DNA of 62,385 bases, from assembly GCA_023424965.1 (NCBI GenBank), contig JAFADI010000132.1:1-62385 (forward strand), read 5' to 3'. Below the pieces are notes generated by a model, which saw nothing but the letters and a program-made list of their open reading frames with translations, was not told where the DNA came from and searched no databases. This stretch comes from Bacillota bacterium (GTDB taxonomy: Bacteria; Bacillota; Clostridia; Acetivibrionales; JAFADI01). Positions 52,846 to 60,360 of this stretch are shown here, one piece after another (positions within the stretch are counted from its first letter, which is position 1; the number at the start of each line of letters is the position of its first letter). The translations under genes and the position numbers were made by a program.

Positions 52846-54654
52846 TTATGGGATAAGCTGCTCCAGTTCCTCCAGAATCTGCCCGAAGACATCAAGGGCG
52901 TCTTGTACAGGTTTGGGTGAGGATAGATCCACTCCCGCCTTTTTCAGCAGCTCCAGGGGATAGTCGGAACCGCCGCTGCTGAGGAAGTTCAGATACCGTT
53001 CTATGGCGGGGCTGCCTTCCTTCAATATCTGCTGGGACAGCGAGGTGGCCGCAGAAAAGCCGGTAGCGTATTTATATACATAAAAGCTGGTATAGAAATG
53101 GGGAATCCTGGCCCATTCGATGGCGATTTCATCATCCAGCACCACTTCGCTGCCGTAATATTTCGCGTTGAGATTGCGGTATATCTCATTCAGAAGCTCT
53201 GTTGTGAGGGATTCGCCCTGCTCCACCTTGGAATGGATCAGCTTTTCGAATTCGGCAAACATGACCTGACGGAAGACCGTTCCCCGGAATTCTTCCAGGT
53301 AATGATTCAGCAGATAGGCCTTTTCCCCGGGATTTTCAGTTTTCCCCAGAAGGTGCCGCATCAGCAGGGATTCGTTTACCGTCGACGCCACCTCCGCCAC
53401 AAATATTTTGTACTCCGAATAAATGTAGGGCTGGGTTTTATTGGTATAGAAAGAGTGCAGTGCATGGCCCATTTCATGGGCGATGGTAAAGACGTCATTG
53501 ATGGTACCCTGATAGTTCAGAAGCACATAGGGATGGGTGAGGTAAGCCCCCCAGGAGTAGGCGCCGCTGGTCTTGCCTTCATTCTCAAAGACATCGATCC
53601 AGCCTTTTTCAAAGCCTTCCCTGAGATAGCCCACATATTCTGACCCCAGAGGTTTGAGGCCCTGTTCCACCATATCCAGGGCATCCTTGTAATAGATGCT
53701 TTTGGCTGGTTCCTCCACAATCGGTACATAGAGGTCGTACATGTGAAGCTCATTAAGCTTGAGCGCCTTTTTCCTCAGCTTGAGGTACCTGTGGAGCAGG
53801 TGCAGGTTTTTACTCACCGTGTCGATGAGGCTGTCATAGACGGAGGTTGAAATATTGTCCGAATCCAGGGATGCCTCCAGGCTGGAACCGTATTTTCTCA
53901 CGGTGGAATAGAACCTGTTCTTTTTTACATTGCTGGTGAGGGTAGCCGCCAGGGTGTTGATCTGCTTGTTGTAGGAACTGTAGAGGGCGTGGAAGGCATC
54001 TTCGCGGACTCTCCTGTCCTTGCTTTCCAGAAATTTTACATACCTGCCCTTGGTGACTTCGATTTGTTCCCCATTTTCATCCTTGATGGAAGGGAACTTG
54101 ATGTCGGCGTTGTTGAACATGGTAAAGATGTCCCTTGAGGCCTGGGCCACTTCTGAAGACAGGGCCAGCAGCTCTTCCTCCTTATCGGACAGAGTGTGGG
54201 CCTTTTGTCGCAAGGCCTCGTTGATAAACTGCAGGTAGGTCTGCAGGTCCTTGTTGTTCTTTATGAAGTTCTGCAATTTGTCTTCAGGAATGGAGAGGAT
54301 TTCCGGAATAATGAAGGAAACAGCGGCATAGGCGCCTGTAGCCAGCACGGAGGCCCTGTCCGCAAGAGCCTGGTAAGTCGGATTCCCGTTGTTTTCATCC
54401 CTTTTCATCCGTGCATAGACAAATACCTTGTCGTTAAGGGACAAAAGCTGATCGCTGGCCTTCAGGCAGGCCATCAGTTTGTCGGCACTGCTGCCCAGAC
54501 TGCCTTTGAAGGAAGGCATCTGACCGGACAGCTCCTTTACTTTTTTGAAGTCTGCTTCCCATTCCTGGACAGCTCCGTATATGTCCTCAAGCTTCCACTT
54601 GTACTTGCTTTCGATTTCCTCCCTTTTCGGAAGGGCATTGTTTGTATCCGCCAT
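52846..54654 (-). CDS. pepF: Oligoendopeptidase F, M3B family
   Basis: The 602-residue protein has the zinc motif TIAHEMGHALHSF near residue 385 and the EVASTVNESLL element with the third ligand. The N-terminal helical region is as in PepF of Firmicutes. It cleaves short peptides in the cytoplasm. I chose the ATG at 54654 with AGGAGG upstream; the frame stays open to 54714 without a ribosome binding site. Confidence 0.94.
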   Translation of the reverse strand: MADTNNALPKREEIESKYKWKLEDIYGAVQEWEADFKKVKELSGQMPSFKGSLGSSADKLMACLKASDQLLSLNDKVFVYARMKRDENNGNPTYQALADRASVLATGAYAAVSFIIPEILSIPEDKLQNFIKNNKDLQTYLQFINEALRQKAHTLSDKEEELLALSSEVAQASRDIFTMFNNADIKFPSIKDENGEQIEVTKGRYVKFLESKDRRVREDAFHALYSSYNKQINTLAATLTSNVKKNRFYSTVRKYGSSLEASLDSDNISTSVYDSLIDTVSKNLHLLHRYLKLRKKALKLNELHMYDLYVPIVEEPAKSIYYKDALDMVEQGLKPLGSEYVGYLREGFEKGWIDVFENEGKTSGAYSWGAYLTHPYVLLNYQGTINDVFTIAHEMGHALHSFYTNKTQPYIYSEYKIFVAEVASTVNESLLMRHLLGKTENPGEKAYLLNHYLEEFRGTVFRQVMFAEFEKLIHSKVEQGESLTTELLNEIYRNLNAKYYGSEVVLDDEIAIEWARIPHFYTSFYVYKYATGFSAATSLSQQILKEGSPAIERYLNFLSSGGSDYPLELLKKAGVDLSSPKPVQDALDVFGQILEELEQLIP

Positions 54655-54758
54655 AAATTTACCTCCTGTTTGATGATTTGACCGTTCCAATATATCCTTT
54701 ATTATAGCGAGCAAGGCTTAAAAATAAATATTTCCTTACTTATTTACCACATTTTATT

Positions 54759-55115
54759 CTAAAGCTCATCATATTTGCTATTTTTTCCCCTGGATTTTTC
54801 TACGGGGTATTTCTTTTCATTCTTTTTTATTTTTTCAAGCATGGTGGCGCACAGGTCGATGCCCAGATCATGGGAAAGCATCAAAAGATAAGCCGCCACA
54901 TCGGCGATCTCTTCCTTTACCTTTTCGATATCCGTTCCTTTCAGGTATTTGGCAGCCTCTGAGGTGCTCTTCCATTGAAAATGCTCCATAAGCTCCGCTG
55001 CCTCGATTGCAATGGACATGGACAGGTTCTTCGGGGTATGAAACTGTTCCCAATTGCGTTCTTCCCTGAATTTCAGGAGAATATTTACAGCCTCTGTCAG
55101 ATCAAAACCTTTCAT
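54759..55115 (-). CDS. MazG-like nucleotide pyrophosphohydrolase
   Basis: The 118-residue protein is a single-domain all-alpha NTP pyrophosphatase: AIEAAELMEHFQW (ExxE) and VKEEIADVAAYLLMLSHDLG (ExxD) bind magnesium. It would hydrolyse non-canonical or excess nucleotides. It has CGGAGG before the ATG and stands alone upstream of pepF. Confidence 0.92.
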   Translation of the reverse strand: MKGFDLTEAVNILLKFREERNWEQFHTPKNLSMSIAIEAAELMEHFQWKSTSEAAKYLKGTDIEKVKEEIADVAAYLLMLSHDLGIDLCATMLEKIKKNEKKYPVEKSRGKNSKYDEL

Positions 55116-55216
55116 TGAACCTCCGCAGGATTACTCTTTTTTTCACATTATATCCCAGCATGCGGAGTTTTCCAAGGTGCCAGCACAAAATATAGGACTT
55201 TGGGAGAAAAATACTC

Positions 55217-55245
55217 TTGAAAAAAAAAGGCATTCGTAGTATACT
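55217..55245 (+). promoter_or_regulatory. tRNA promoter
   Basis: TTGAAA at 55217-55222 and TATACT at 55240-55245 are 17 bp apart, about 29 bp before the tRNA. Confidence 0.65.
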
Positions 55246-55273
55246 AATTATCGCTACAAAAAAGTACAAGTAT

Positions 55274-55350
55274 GCGCCCGTAGCTCAGTAGGATAGAGCG
55301 TCGGTTTCCTAAACCGCAGGTCGCACGTTCGAATCGTGTCGGGCGTACCA
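55274..55350 (+). tRNA. tRNA-Arg (anticodon CCT)
   Basis: The 77-nt sequence folds as a cloverleaf: acceptor GCGCCCG with CGGGCGT, D stem GCTC/GAGC, anticodon loop TTCCTAA (CCT, reading AGG) and T arm GCACG TTCGAAT CGTGT, with encoded CCA. Pair 27-43 is T-C. tRNA-Arg genes are common integration targets, and a phage-like island begins just after it. Confidence 0.92.
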
Positions 55351-55354
55351 AGTT

Positions 55355-55392
55355 AAAACCCTCTCGTATCAAGTGATTGATGGGAGGGTTTT
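55355..55392 (+). terminator. tRNA terminator
   Basis: AAAACCCTC at 55355-55363 pairs with GAGGGTTTT at 55384-55392 followed by ATT. The 180 bp after it (to 55571) contain GTGCAT repeated near 55424-55440 and no gene; no integrase is visible. Confidence 0.75.
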
Positions 55393-55571
55393 ATTGTGTG
55401 CATAGCAGAAAACCGACGTTTCTGTGCATAAACTGTGCATGTTAATTTGGACTCGTTAGTTTTCATATATAAAAATGCAGAAAGCCCCTATAGCAAAATA
55501 TAATTTCTTGCATAATATATCATAAACGATATAATTGTATTGTAGGTATATTGAAAACATGAGGACAATAA

Positions 55572-55943
55572 ATGAAGTGGAAAATAGTTGTCTACGAAAA
55601 AGAGAATGGGGAAAAACCGGTAGAAGATTTTTGGCTTTCCTTGCCGGCAAAGCATAAATCTAAAGCCATTTGGGAAATCGATTTGCTGGCTGAGTATAGA
55701 ACGGCACTTAAAGAACCCTATGCCAAGGCCATTTCCGGAGATGAGTATAGAGGTATTTGGGAGCGTAGAATAAAGTTTGCAAGCGACATATCAAGGGTAT
55801 TTTACTTTATGCCGATAGGAGACATGTTCATACTGTTGCATGGTTTCATGAAAAAGACGCAAGAGACGCCGAAAAGGGAGATTGAAACGGCTAAAAAGTA
55901 TATGGAGGATTATCTAAGGAGGTTTGGAAGAGATGAACAATAA
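55572..55943 (+). CDS. HigB/Gp49-type (RelE superfamily) toxin
   Basis: The 123-residue protein matches phage-derived Gp49-like toxins: GEKPVEDFWLSLP, then GIWERRIKFASDISRVFYF and LLHGFMKKTQETPKREIE. RelE-fold toxins cut mRNA on the ribosome. It precedes an antitoxin gene, with the toxin-first order typical of higBA loci, and overlaps it by 11 bp. Confidence 0.9.
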   Translation: MKWKIVVYEKENGEKPVEDFWLSLPAKHKSKAIWEIDLLAEYRTALKEPYAKAISGDEYRGIWERRIKFASDISRVFYFMPIGDMFILLHGFMKKTQETPKREIETAKKYMEDYLRRFGRDEQ

Positions 55944-56220
55944 TACAGGAACTTCATGGGAAGAATTGAAGGGCAAGCTTCTAAAAGACCCTGAGACACT
56001 CAAAGAATATAAGGAGCTTGAGCCGGGATATGAAATAATAAGCCAAATTATAAAAGCCCGGATAGAGCAGAACATGACACAGGAAGAACTGGCCCGGAGG
56101 GTAGGAACAAAACAAAGCAACATAAGCAGGCTGGAAGGCGGAGAGTATAATCCTTCTTTGGAATTTTTAAAAAAAGTTGCTCAAGGCCTGGGAAAAGAGC
56201 TTCATATATCTTTTAAATAG
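55933..56220 (+). CDS. HigA-type XRE antitoxin
   Basis: The 95-residue protein has a helix-turn-helix (about 45-95: MTQEELARRVGTKQSNISRL) and an N-terminal extension. It should neutralise the toxin and repress the operon. The ATG at 55933 follows AAGGAGG; an in-frame TTG at 55924 is too close to it. Confidence 0.9.
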   Translation: MNNNTGTSWEELKGKLLKDPETLKEYKELEPGYEIISQIIKARIEQNMTQEELARRVGTKQSNISRLEGGEYNPSLEFLKKVAQGLGKELHISFK

Positions 56221-56241
56221 GACTTCTATGTCCGAATGAAA

Positions 56242-56264
56242 AAGGCAGGCTGTAGGCCTGCCTT
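56242..56264 (-). terminator. Terminator of the spore-protein gene
   Basis: AAGGCAGG at 56242-56249 pairs with CCTGCCTT at 56257-56264. On the minus strand TTTTTCATTC follows, so it ends the spore-protein gene; it may also end the toxin-antitoxin transcript. Confidence 0.75.
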
Positions 56265-56271
56265 GATGAAA

Positions 56272-56448
56272 CTATGAATTTGATTTTACATAGGAGTCGA
56301 AAACTTTCTGAGTTATCCTTCCACCGATTTTACCGGCTTCCTTAGATGCTAAGTCTCCGTTATACCCTTGCTTCAGATTAACTCCAACTTCTTTGGCTAC
56401 TGTGTGTTTCATGGTAGAAAAAACGTCGTTTCTATTACTTTTTGGCAT
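56272..56448 (-). CDS. Alpha/beta-type small acid-soluble spore protein
   Basis: The 58-residue protein resembles SASPs: KHTVAKEVGVNLKQGYNGDL followed by ASKEAGKIGGRITQKVFDSY. Such proteins coat and protect DNA in spores and are cut by the GPR protease. The ATG at 56448 has GAGGTGAT upstream. It supports a spore-forming host; its location within a phage-like island is unusual. Confidence 0.8.
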   Translation of the reverse strand: MPKSNRNDVFSTMKHTVAKEVGVNLKQGYNGDLASKEAGKIGGRITQKVFDSYVKSNS

Positions 56449-56734
56449 GAATATCACCTCGCTTATATGAGATTTGGAACATTATTAATAATTTTGGCAA
56501 TTTGCTAAAGTTTATGCAATATGAGGTTATGTAAATAATGGGAAAGAGAAAATATCCCGTGAAAAGGCTGAAATAAAGCCTTTTGAAAGATGATTCCGCT
56601 GGATTTGAAATATGTCTATTGTGCGAAAGAACGAGGTTGCATCATTAACGCAAAAAGGAAAGCCGGGTACCTGTTGAATATTTATACCCCCAATGGAAAA
56701 GCTAATTCCAATATTTATATTGGAGGGAACGGAT

Positions 56735-56893
56735 ATGAAGAAAGTTATAAAGCCGGTTACACAGGATGCGGGCTTTAAGGGCGAACTGGTTGACGAGAAA
56801 GACCCGAATGACTTTGAGCCTACGGGCAGAAATATGAAAAACAACCCCTACAAAACACCACCCAACAATCTCACGACCAAAAGAAAAAGTTAA
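56735..56893 (+). CDS. Small hydrophilic hypothetical protein
   Basis: The 52-residue protein is charged, with DAGFKGELVDEKDPNDFEPT and a basic Asn/Pro-rich end. GGAGGGAAC precedes the ATG, which is the main support for a real gene. Function unknown. A terminator follows directly. Confidence 0.5.
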   Translation: MKKVIKPVTQDAGFKGELVDEKDPNDFEPTGRNMKNNPYKTPPNNLTTKRKS

Positions 56894-56897
56894 GAAT

Positions 56898-56922
56898 AAA
56901 AGCGGCCAACCGGTCGCTTTTT
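56898..56922. terminator. Bidirectional terminator
   Basis: AAAAGCGGCC at 56898-56907 pairs with GGTCGCTTTT from 56912, with one mismatch and A/T runs on both sides. It lies between the small plus-strand gene and the convergent ImmA gene. Confidence 0.65.
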
Positions 56923-57458
56923 CAGTAACCGCTTGTCTCATAAAGATAGTCGAGATAACTTGTAAACAAAGCGTTGTTTTGATATTGCCGGAGCTTTTTC
57001 GCAGCGGCAGTGAGGCTGACGCCGTAATGCTTGCTGAGTTCTTCTGCCTTTGTTATACCTGTTTGCAGAATACCCATGGTGGGCATGAGAAGTTCATCCG
57101 CGAAAATGTTGGCTTCTTCTTCCAGAAGCCTGTTTTTTATAATCAATGAATTGTTGGCGGCGGAATTGAGATGCCTTAAAACGATATGGCCCAATTCATG
57201 GGCCAGGGTAAATTTGTTGCGCTCAAATATTTTGTTTACATCTTTATCGGTACAGATGTAGTATTCGTCAAACTCTTCAAAATACAGCGTGAGGCCCAGC
57301 AGGCCCGCCAGGTTCTCCTGTCTGTAGTTGATTTTAAAACTTTTTATATTGTATAGAATCACTACAAAAGAAATAGCCTGCAGTATATCTATTTTGCATT
57401 CTTTAAGTATGTTAACCGCCGTATTACGGATTTCAAATTCTCTCTCAATACAAACCAT
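56922..57458 (-). CDS. ImmA/IrrE family metallopeptidase
   Basis: The 178-residue protein carries the zinc motif FTLAHELGHIVLRHL and EEEANIFADELLMP, as in ImmA of ICEBs1 and phage anti-repressor proteases. These cleave the neighbouring XRE repressor after DNA damage or quorum signals. The XRE gene lies 15 bp upstream in the same operon. AAGGGG precedes the ATG. Confidence 0.92.
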   Translation of the reverse strand: MVCIEREFEIRNTAVNILKECKIDILQAISFVVILYNIKSFKINYRQENLAGLLGLTLYFEEFDEYYICTDKDVNKIFERNKFTLAHELGHIVLRHLNSAANNSLIIKNRLLEEEANIFADELLMPTMGILQTGITKAEELSKHYGVSLTAAAKKLRQYQNNALFTSYLDYLYETSGY

Positions 57459-57473
57459 GATGACCCCTTGATG

Positions 57474-57797
57474 TTACTTTTTCTTTGAATCTTTGATTTC
57501 CTTAATAAGATTGTGTATCATTTTCCTCTGTTCGGGTGTGAGGTCTGCAGCATCGCGCATCATAATTTTTACGTCTTTTGGAAAGTCGTCGATGACTCCC
57601 GGAGGAGTTTCATACCTTCCCAGGAGCTCATCAATGGAAATACCAAATAACGTGGATAGCTTTTCAAGGTATTCCTGGTTCAATGTTTTCGAACCGTTTT
57701 CAAGCCCATAATAAAATGGGGTTGAGACATTCAGATATTCTGCTACTTGGGCGCCGGTCAAGCCCTTTTCTTTTCTGATCAGCTTCAGGTTATTGAT
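57474..57797 (-). CDS. XRE-type phage/ICE repressor with non-canonical start
   Basis: The HTH domain reads NNLKLIRKEKGLTGAQVAEY and continues with a recognition helix; the C-terminal part (GVIDDFPKDVKIMM...LTPEQRKMIHNLIKEI) is a short linker and helix. The strong site AAAGGAGG lies at 57807-57813, but no ATG, GTG or TTG occurs near it in frame: codons there are CTG (57806), AAG, GAT, ATC (57797). The first usual start is TTG 57761, inside the HTH, which would remove its first helix. Either a rare start is used or the start was lost. Confidence 0.7.
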   Translation of the reverse strand: MNNLKLIRKEKGLTGAQVAEYLNVSTPFYYGLENGSKTLNQEYLEKLSTLFGISIDELLGRYETPPGVIDDFPKDVKIMMRDAADLTPEQRKMIHNLIKEIKDSKKK

Positions 57798-57820
57798 ATC
57801 CTTCAGCCTCCTTTGAAATT

Positions 57821-57877
57821 ATTCTATTAGTTACATTCTAATACACATGCACAGAAAACACAAATAACTATTAGAAT
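57821..57877. promoter_or_regulatory. Repressor operator region with inverted repeats
   Basis: ATTCTATTAGTTA at 57821-57833 and TAACTATTAGAAT at 57865-57877 are inverted repeats (12 of 13), and a third ATTCTAATA lies at 57835-57843. The sites sit in the 260-bp region between the XRE repressor and the divergent gene at 58057. Confidence 0.65.
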
Positions 57878-58056
57878 ATAATGATAATAAAAGAAATATA
57901 ACTATATGTTACAATATGCCGAGATAATTGGTGAAAAACTATTCAAATAGCATTATTTAAACTTTTACAAAATGTAACCAATGGAATAAAATAAGCACAT
58001 CAGAAGAAAATACCGGCAAAAAGTTACTTAAAGTTAAACGAGGAGGAGAGATAAAG

Positions 58057-58620
58057 ATGGTTAAAAGTAAATCAGTACAGGCAGGTACAAATGAACTGGC
58101 ACTGCTGGCCGCAATGGAAGCCATAAAGCTTTATAAAAAAGAGGAAAAGGAGCATTCAAAAAGAAATGCGCTGAGGAACACCGGGCTGTTGATGAGCCGG
58201 TACATTGAATTGTCAGAGCATTATGAAAATATCAAGTACCGGGCGACGGAAATCAAGGAAGAAATTGAGCCCATCGACTTTAAATCAGTATCCCGGGAAG
58301 ATATCATTATTGATAGCATAAAACGCAGTAAAATAAGGACAATGATCATCCTTTCACAGATCAACTCAGCGGTCAAATTCCTTGAAGTCTCAATGAAGCA
58401 GAGGGGAGAGGCCGAAAAGTGCGAAGTGCTGCGGAGGCTTTACATGGATCCAGAAAAGAGGGATATGAAGTATCACAACAGGGTTCTCGAGGTTGTTGAG
58501 GAGATGGCGGAACAGGGAAAGCCGTGCTCCGAATCTTCGGTAAAGCGGTGGTCAAGTGAAATGCTGGATGAATTGTCGGTCAAGCTTTTTGGTGTGGACG
58601 GGCTTAAATTGGACATTTGA
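58057..58620 (+). CDS. Phage-type regulator-like protein
   Basis: The 187-residue helical, highly charged protein ends with YHNRVLEVVEEMAEQGKPCS then ESSVKRWSSEMLDELSVKLF, similar in look to the C-terminal sigma-like region of ArpU/RinA-type late regulators of Gram-positive phages. The identification is tentative. GGAGGAGAG precedes the ATG. It lies between the lysogeny module and the tail genes, where a late-gene activator is expected. Confidence 0.6.
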   Translation: MVKSKSVQAGTNELALLAAMEAIKLYKKEEKEHSKRNALRNTGLLMSRYIELSEHYENIKYRATEIKEEIEPIDFKSVSREDIIIDSIKRSKIRTMIILSQINSAVKFLEVSMKQRGEAEKCEVLRRLYMDPEKRDMKYHNRVLEVVEEMAEQGKPCSESSVKRWSSEMLDELSVKLFGVDGLKLDI

Positions 58621-58623
58621 GGA

Positions 58624-58668
58624 ATGTTGTGGTCTGCATACCCTGGACAACATGCATTACAGACCACA
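58624..58668 (+). repeat. Two competing hairpins
   Basis: ATGTTGT (58624-58630) pairs with ACAACAT (58647-58653), while TGTGGTCTG (58628-58636) pairs with CAGACCACA (58660-58668). The 5' arms overlap by three bases and the two stems interleave, so both cannot form as simple hairpins. No T-run follows. Confidence 0.5.
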
Positions 58669-58758
58669 TAGACGTGAATAAAAGCTGTACTATAATGGTA
58701 TTGTGAGATAGTGTAAAACGAGCCGCACGGGATGACCGGAGCGGTTTTTGTTTTTGGA
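58669..58758 (+). repeat. Promoter-terminator unit, copy 1
   Basis: TAGACG at 58669-58674 and TATAAT at 58691-58696 (16 bp apart) are followed by about 30 bp and a hairpin (CCGC at 58723, GCGG at 58741) with a long T-run. The transcript would be about 50 nt. The whole unit recurs at 58965-59048. The surrounding region 58621-59412 has no supported gene. Confidence 0.6.
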
Positions 58759-58808
58759 CCATTTGCAGGGTGCATCCGGCCAAAAAGGATAGGCCTCAAT
58801 ACCTGGGT
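58748..58808 (+). repeat. Leader element similar to the ynfA riboswitch
   Basis: TTTGGACCATTTGCAGGG then GCATCCGGCCAAAA at 58748-58784 parallels the ynfA leader (TTTGGGTCCTTTGCCTGG then AAATCCGGCCAAAA). A terminator and a downstream transporter gene are not visible, so this copy may be a relic or regulate something lost. Confidence 0.35.
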
Positions 58809-58964
58809 TGCTTCTATAGGAATATATGCTTAAATGAAGGCCAGGCAAAGGGCTTATTGGCAGGCAGAATGAATTGTTGAATGAACCGCAGAATAGATTT
58901 CTCCTGGAAACAGGCGTAGGAAAGGCATTTGAGGGGTGTTGACAGATTTGACCGGAAGCTGAAC

Positions 58965-59048
58965 TAGACGTGAATAAAAAGCCGTACTATAATGGTATTG
59001 TGAGAAAGTGTAAAGCGAACCGCACGGAATATCCGGAGCGGTTTTTTC
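58965..59048 (+). repeat. Promoter-terminator unit, copy 2
   Basis: TAGACG at 58965-58970 and TATAAT at 58988-58993 are 17 bp apart. AACCGC at 59018-59023 pairs with GCGGTT at 59038-59043, with inner CGG/CCG, followed by six T residues. Most bases match copy 1, including the GGTATTGTGAGA-AGTGTAAA stretch. Confidence 0.65.
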
Positions 59049-59100
59049 TTTACCGTTGTTATTGGCTCCAGGCAGAAAATTGATTGCTGTGGCGCAGGAA

Positions 59101-59140
59101 CCGAGCTTGATAGAGAAATATCGAGCCCGGTTTTTTCTTT
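59101..59140 (+). terminator. Third terminator before the tail genes
   Basis: CCGAGCTTGATA at 59101-59112 pairs with TATCGAGCCCGG at 59119-59130 (two imperfect pairs), followed by TTTTTTCTTT. It lies about 270 bp before the tail tube gene with no gene upstream to terminate except the two short units. The next stretch (59215-59345) is strikingly purine-rich. Confidence 0.75.
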
Positions 59141-59412
59141 TGGCAAAAGCCGTCAGGTGATCCGGTAGAGGAGCCGGGAGTTTGCGGAACGTGAATGGCG
59201 CTCAATGCCTGGACCGGGGAAGGGGGTGAGAGAGTGAAGAAGTAGGCGAAGGGACCGGTACGGGAGCAAGAAAAAGAGAAGGAGGAGAGCCGGAAGTGAG
59301 GATGGGAAATTTTTGAAAGAGTGGCGATAGGGCAGGGGATGCTTTCATCGCAAAGAAAGAAGTGAAATTAAACCAAATTATTATGAAATCAAATTGACAG
59401 GAGGATAAGAGA

Positions 59413-60000
59413 ATGGCAAATAAAGTTACGTTCGGATTGGAAAAGGTACATGTTGCTTTTAAAGATGAATTGGTTTCAGGAACGCCTACATGGGAAACAC
59501 CCATATCCATACCGGGTGCGGTAAGGTGGACGCCGGAGGCCCAGGGTGAAACCTCCACTTTTTATGCGGATAACAGCCCCTATTTTATTGTAGCTTCCAA
59601 CAATGGCTACACCGGGGAGCTGGAAATGGCCCTGATACCGGATGCGGTACTGGCCAGGATGCTGGGATGGGAAATCGACGACAACGGGATGCTGGTTGAA
59701 GTGACCAACGGAAAGCCGGAAGCTTTTGCCTTGCTGGGTCAGGTTCAGGGAGACGAGAAAAACAGGCGCTTTGTCTACTATGAGTGCAAAGCACAGCGCC
59801 CTGCAAAAGAGAACACCACCCAGGGCGAGTCCATTGAGCCTTCTACCGACATATTGGCGTTGACGGTTTCCCCCATTGAGATCGGCGGAAAAACGGTGGT
59901 AAAAGGGGATCTGGAACTGAACGCCACCAATGCGACCGCCTATGACGGTTTCTTTACCGCAGTGTATACGCCTGTATTTGGGGAAGGTGGAGAAGGATGA
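59413..60000 (+). CDS. Phage major tail (tube) protein
   Basis: The 195-residue protein matches phi13-type major tail proteins of siphophages: MANKVTFGLEKVHVAF, ISIPGAVRWTPEAQGE, GYTGELEMALIPDAVLARML and the late LALTVSPIE region. These polymerise into the flexible, non-contractile tail tube. AGGAGG precedes the ATG. It is the first structural gene seen in the island. Confidence 0.88.
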   Translation: MANKVTFGLEKVHVAFKDELVSGTPTWETPISIPGAVRWTPEAQGETSTFYADNSPYFIVASNNGYTGELEMALIPDAVLARMLGWEIDDNGMLVEVTNGKPEAFALLGQVQGDEKNRRFVYYECKAQRPAKENTTQGESIEPSTDILALTVSPIEIGGKTVVKGDLELNATNATAYDGFFTAVYTPVFGEGGEG

Positions 60001-60341
60001 GAGAATTAAGCATCGGAGAGAAGAAAGTCAGAGTCAGGGCAACGCCCCTGGCTCTCCTCTTTTATAAGCAGGAGTTCAGATCCGACCTGCTGGGAGACCT
60101 CATGAAGCTGCAGGCGATCCAGGAGGATCCCGGCAAATTTGACGCTGTGGTTATTCTCCAGATGGTGTGGGCCATGGCAAAAGCGGATGCATACGGACAG
60201 CCCTTCCCGGCCTTTGTGGAATGGGTGAGCACCCTCGAAGGCATTGACATCTCCGATCCTGCGTTTCTTGTGGCCGCACTGGAGGAGGCCACAGACGGGT
60301 TTCTCCGTGGAAGAAAGACACCGGTCCCAAAAGAGAAATAG
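59997..60341 (+). CDS. Tail assembly chaperone (gpG-like)
   Basis: The 114-residue helical protein has size, position and look of lambda gpG-type chaperones that bind the tape measure protein. It overlaps the tail tube stop (ATGA). Near its end, AAAG at 60330-60333 and the stop at 60339-60341 lie where the next frame is open, which suggests a programmed frameshift into the following small frame. Confidence 0.8.
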   Translation: MRELSIGEKKVRVRATPLALLFYKQEFRSDLLGDLMKLQAIQEDPGKFDAVVILQMVWAMAKADAYGQPFPAFVEWVSTLEGIDISDPAFLVAALEEATDGFLRGRKTPVPKEK

Positions 60342-60360
60342 CAGGGATGCAAGTTCCCAT

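Noticed and set aside
55274..55350. tRNA-Arg 3' end as a proven attachment site
   Set aside because: No repeat of the tRNA 3' end and no integrase gene were found in the window, so attL/attR cannot be assigned.
60326..60332. CCCAAAA as a -1 slippery heptamer in the tail chaperone gene
   Set aside because: The frame alignment fits X XXY YYZ, but the -1 frame does not encode the second chaperone, which is in the +1 or -2 frame.
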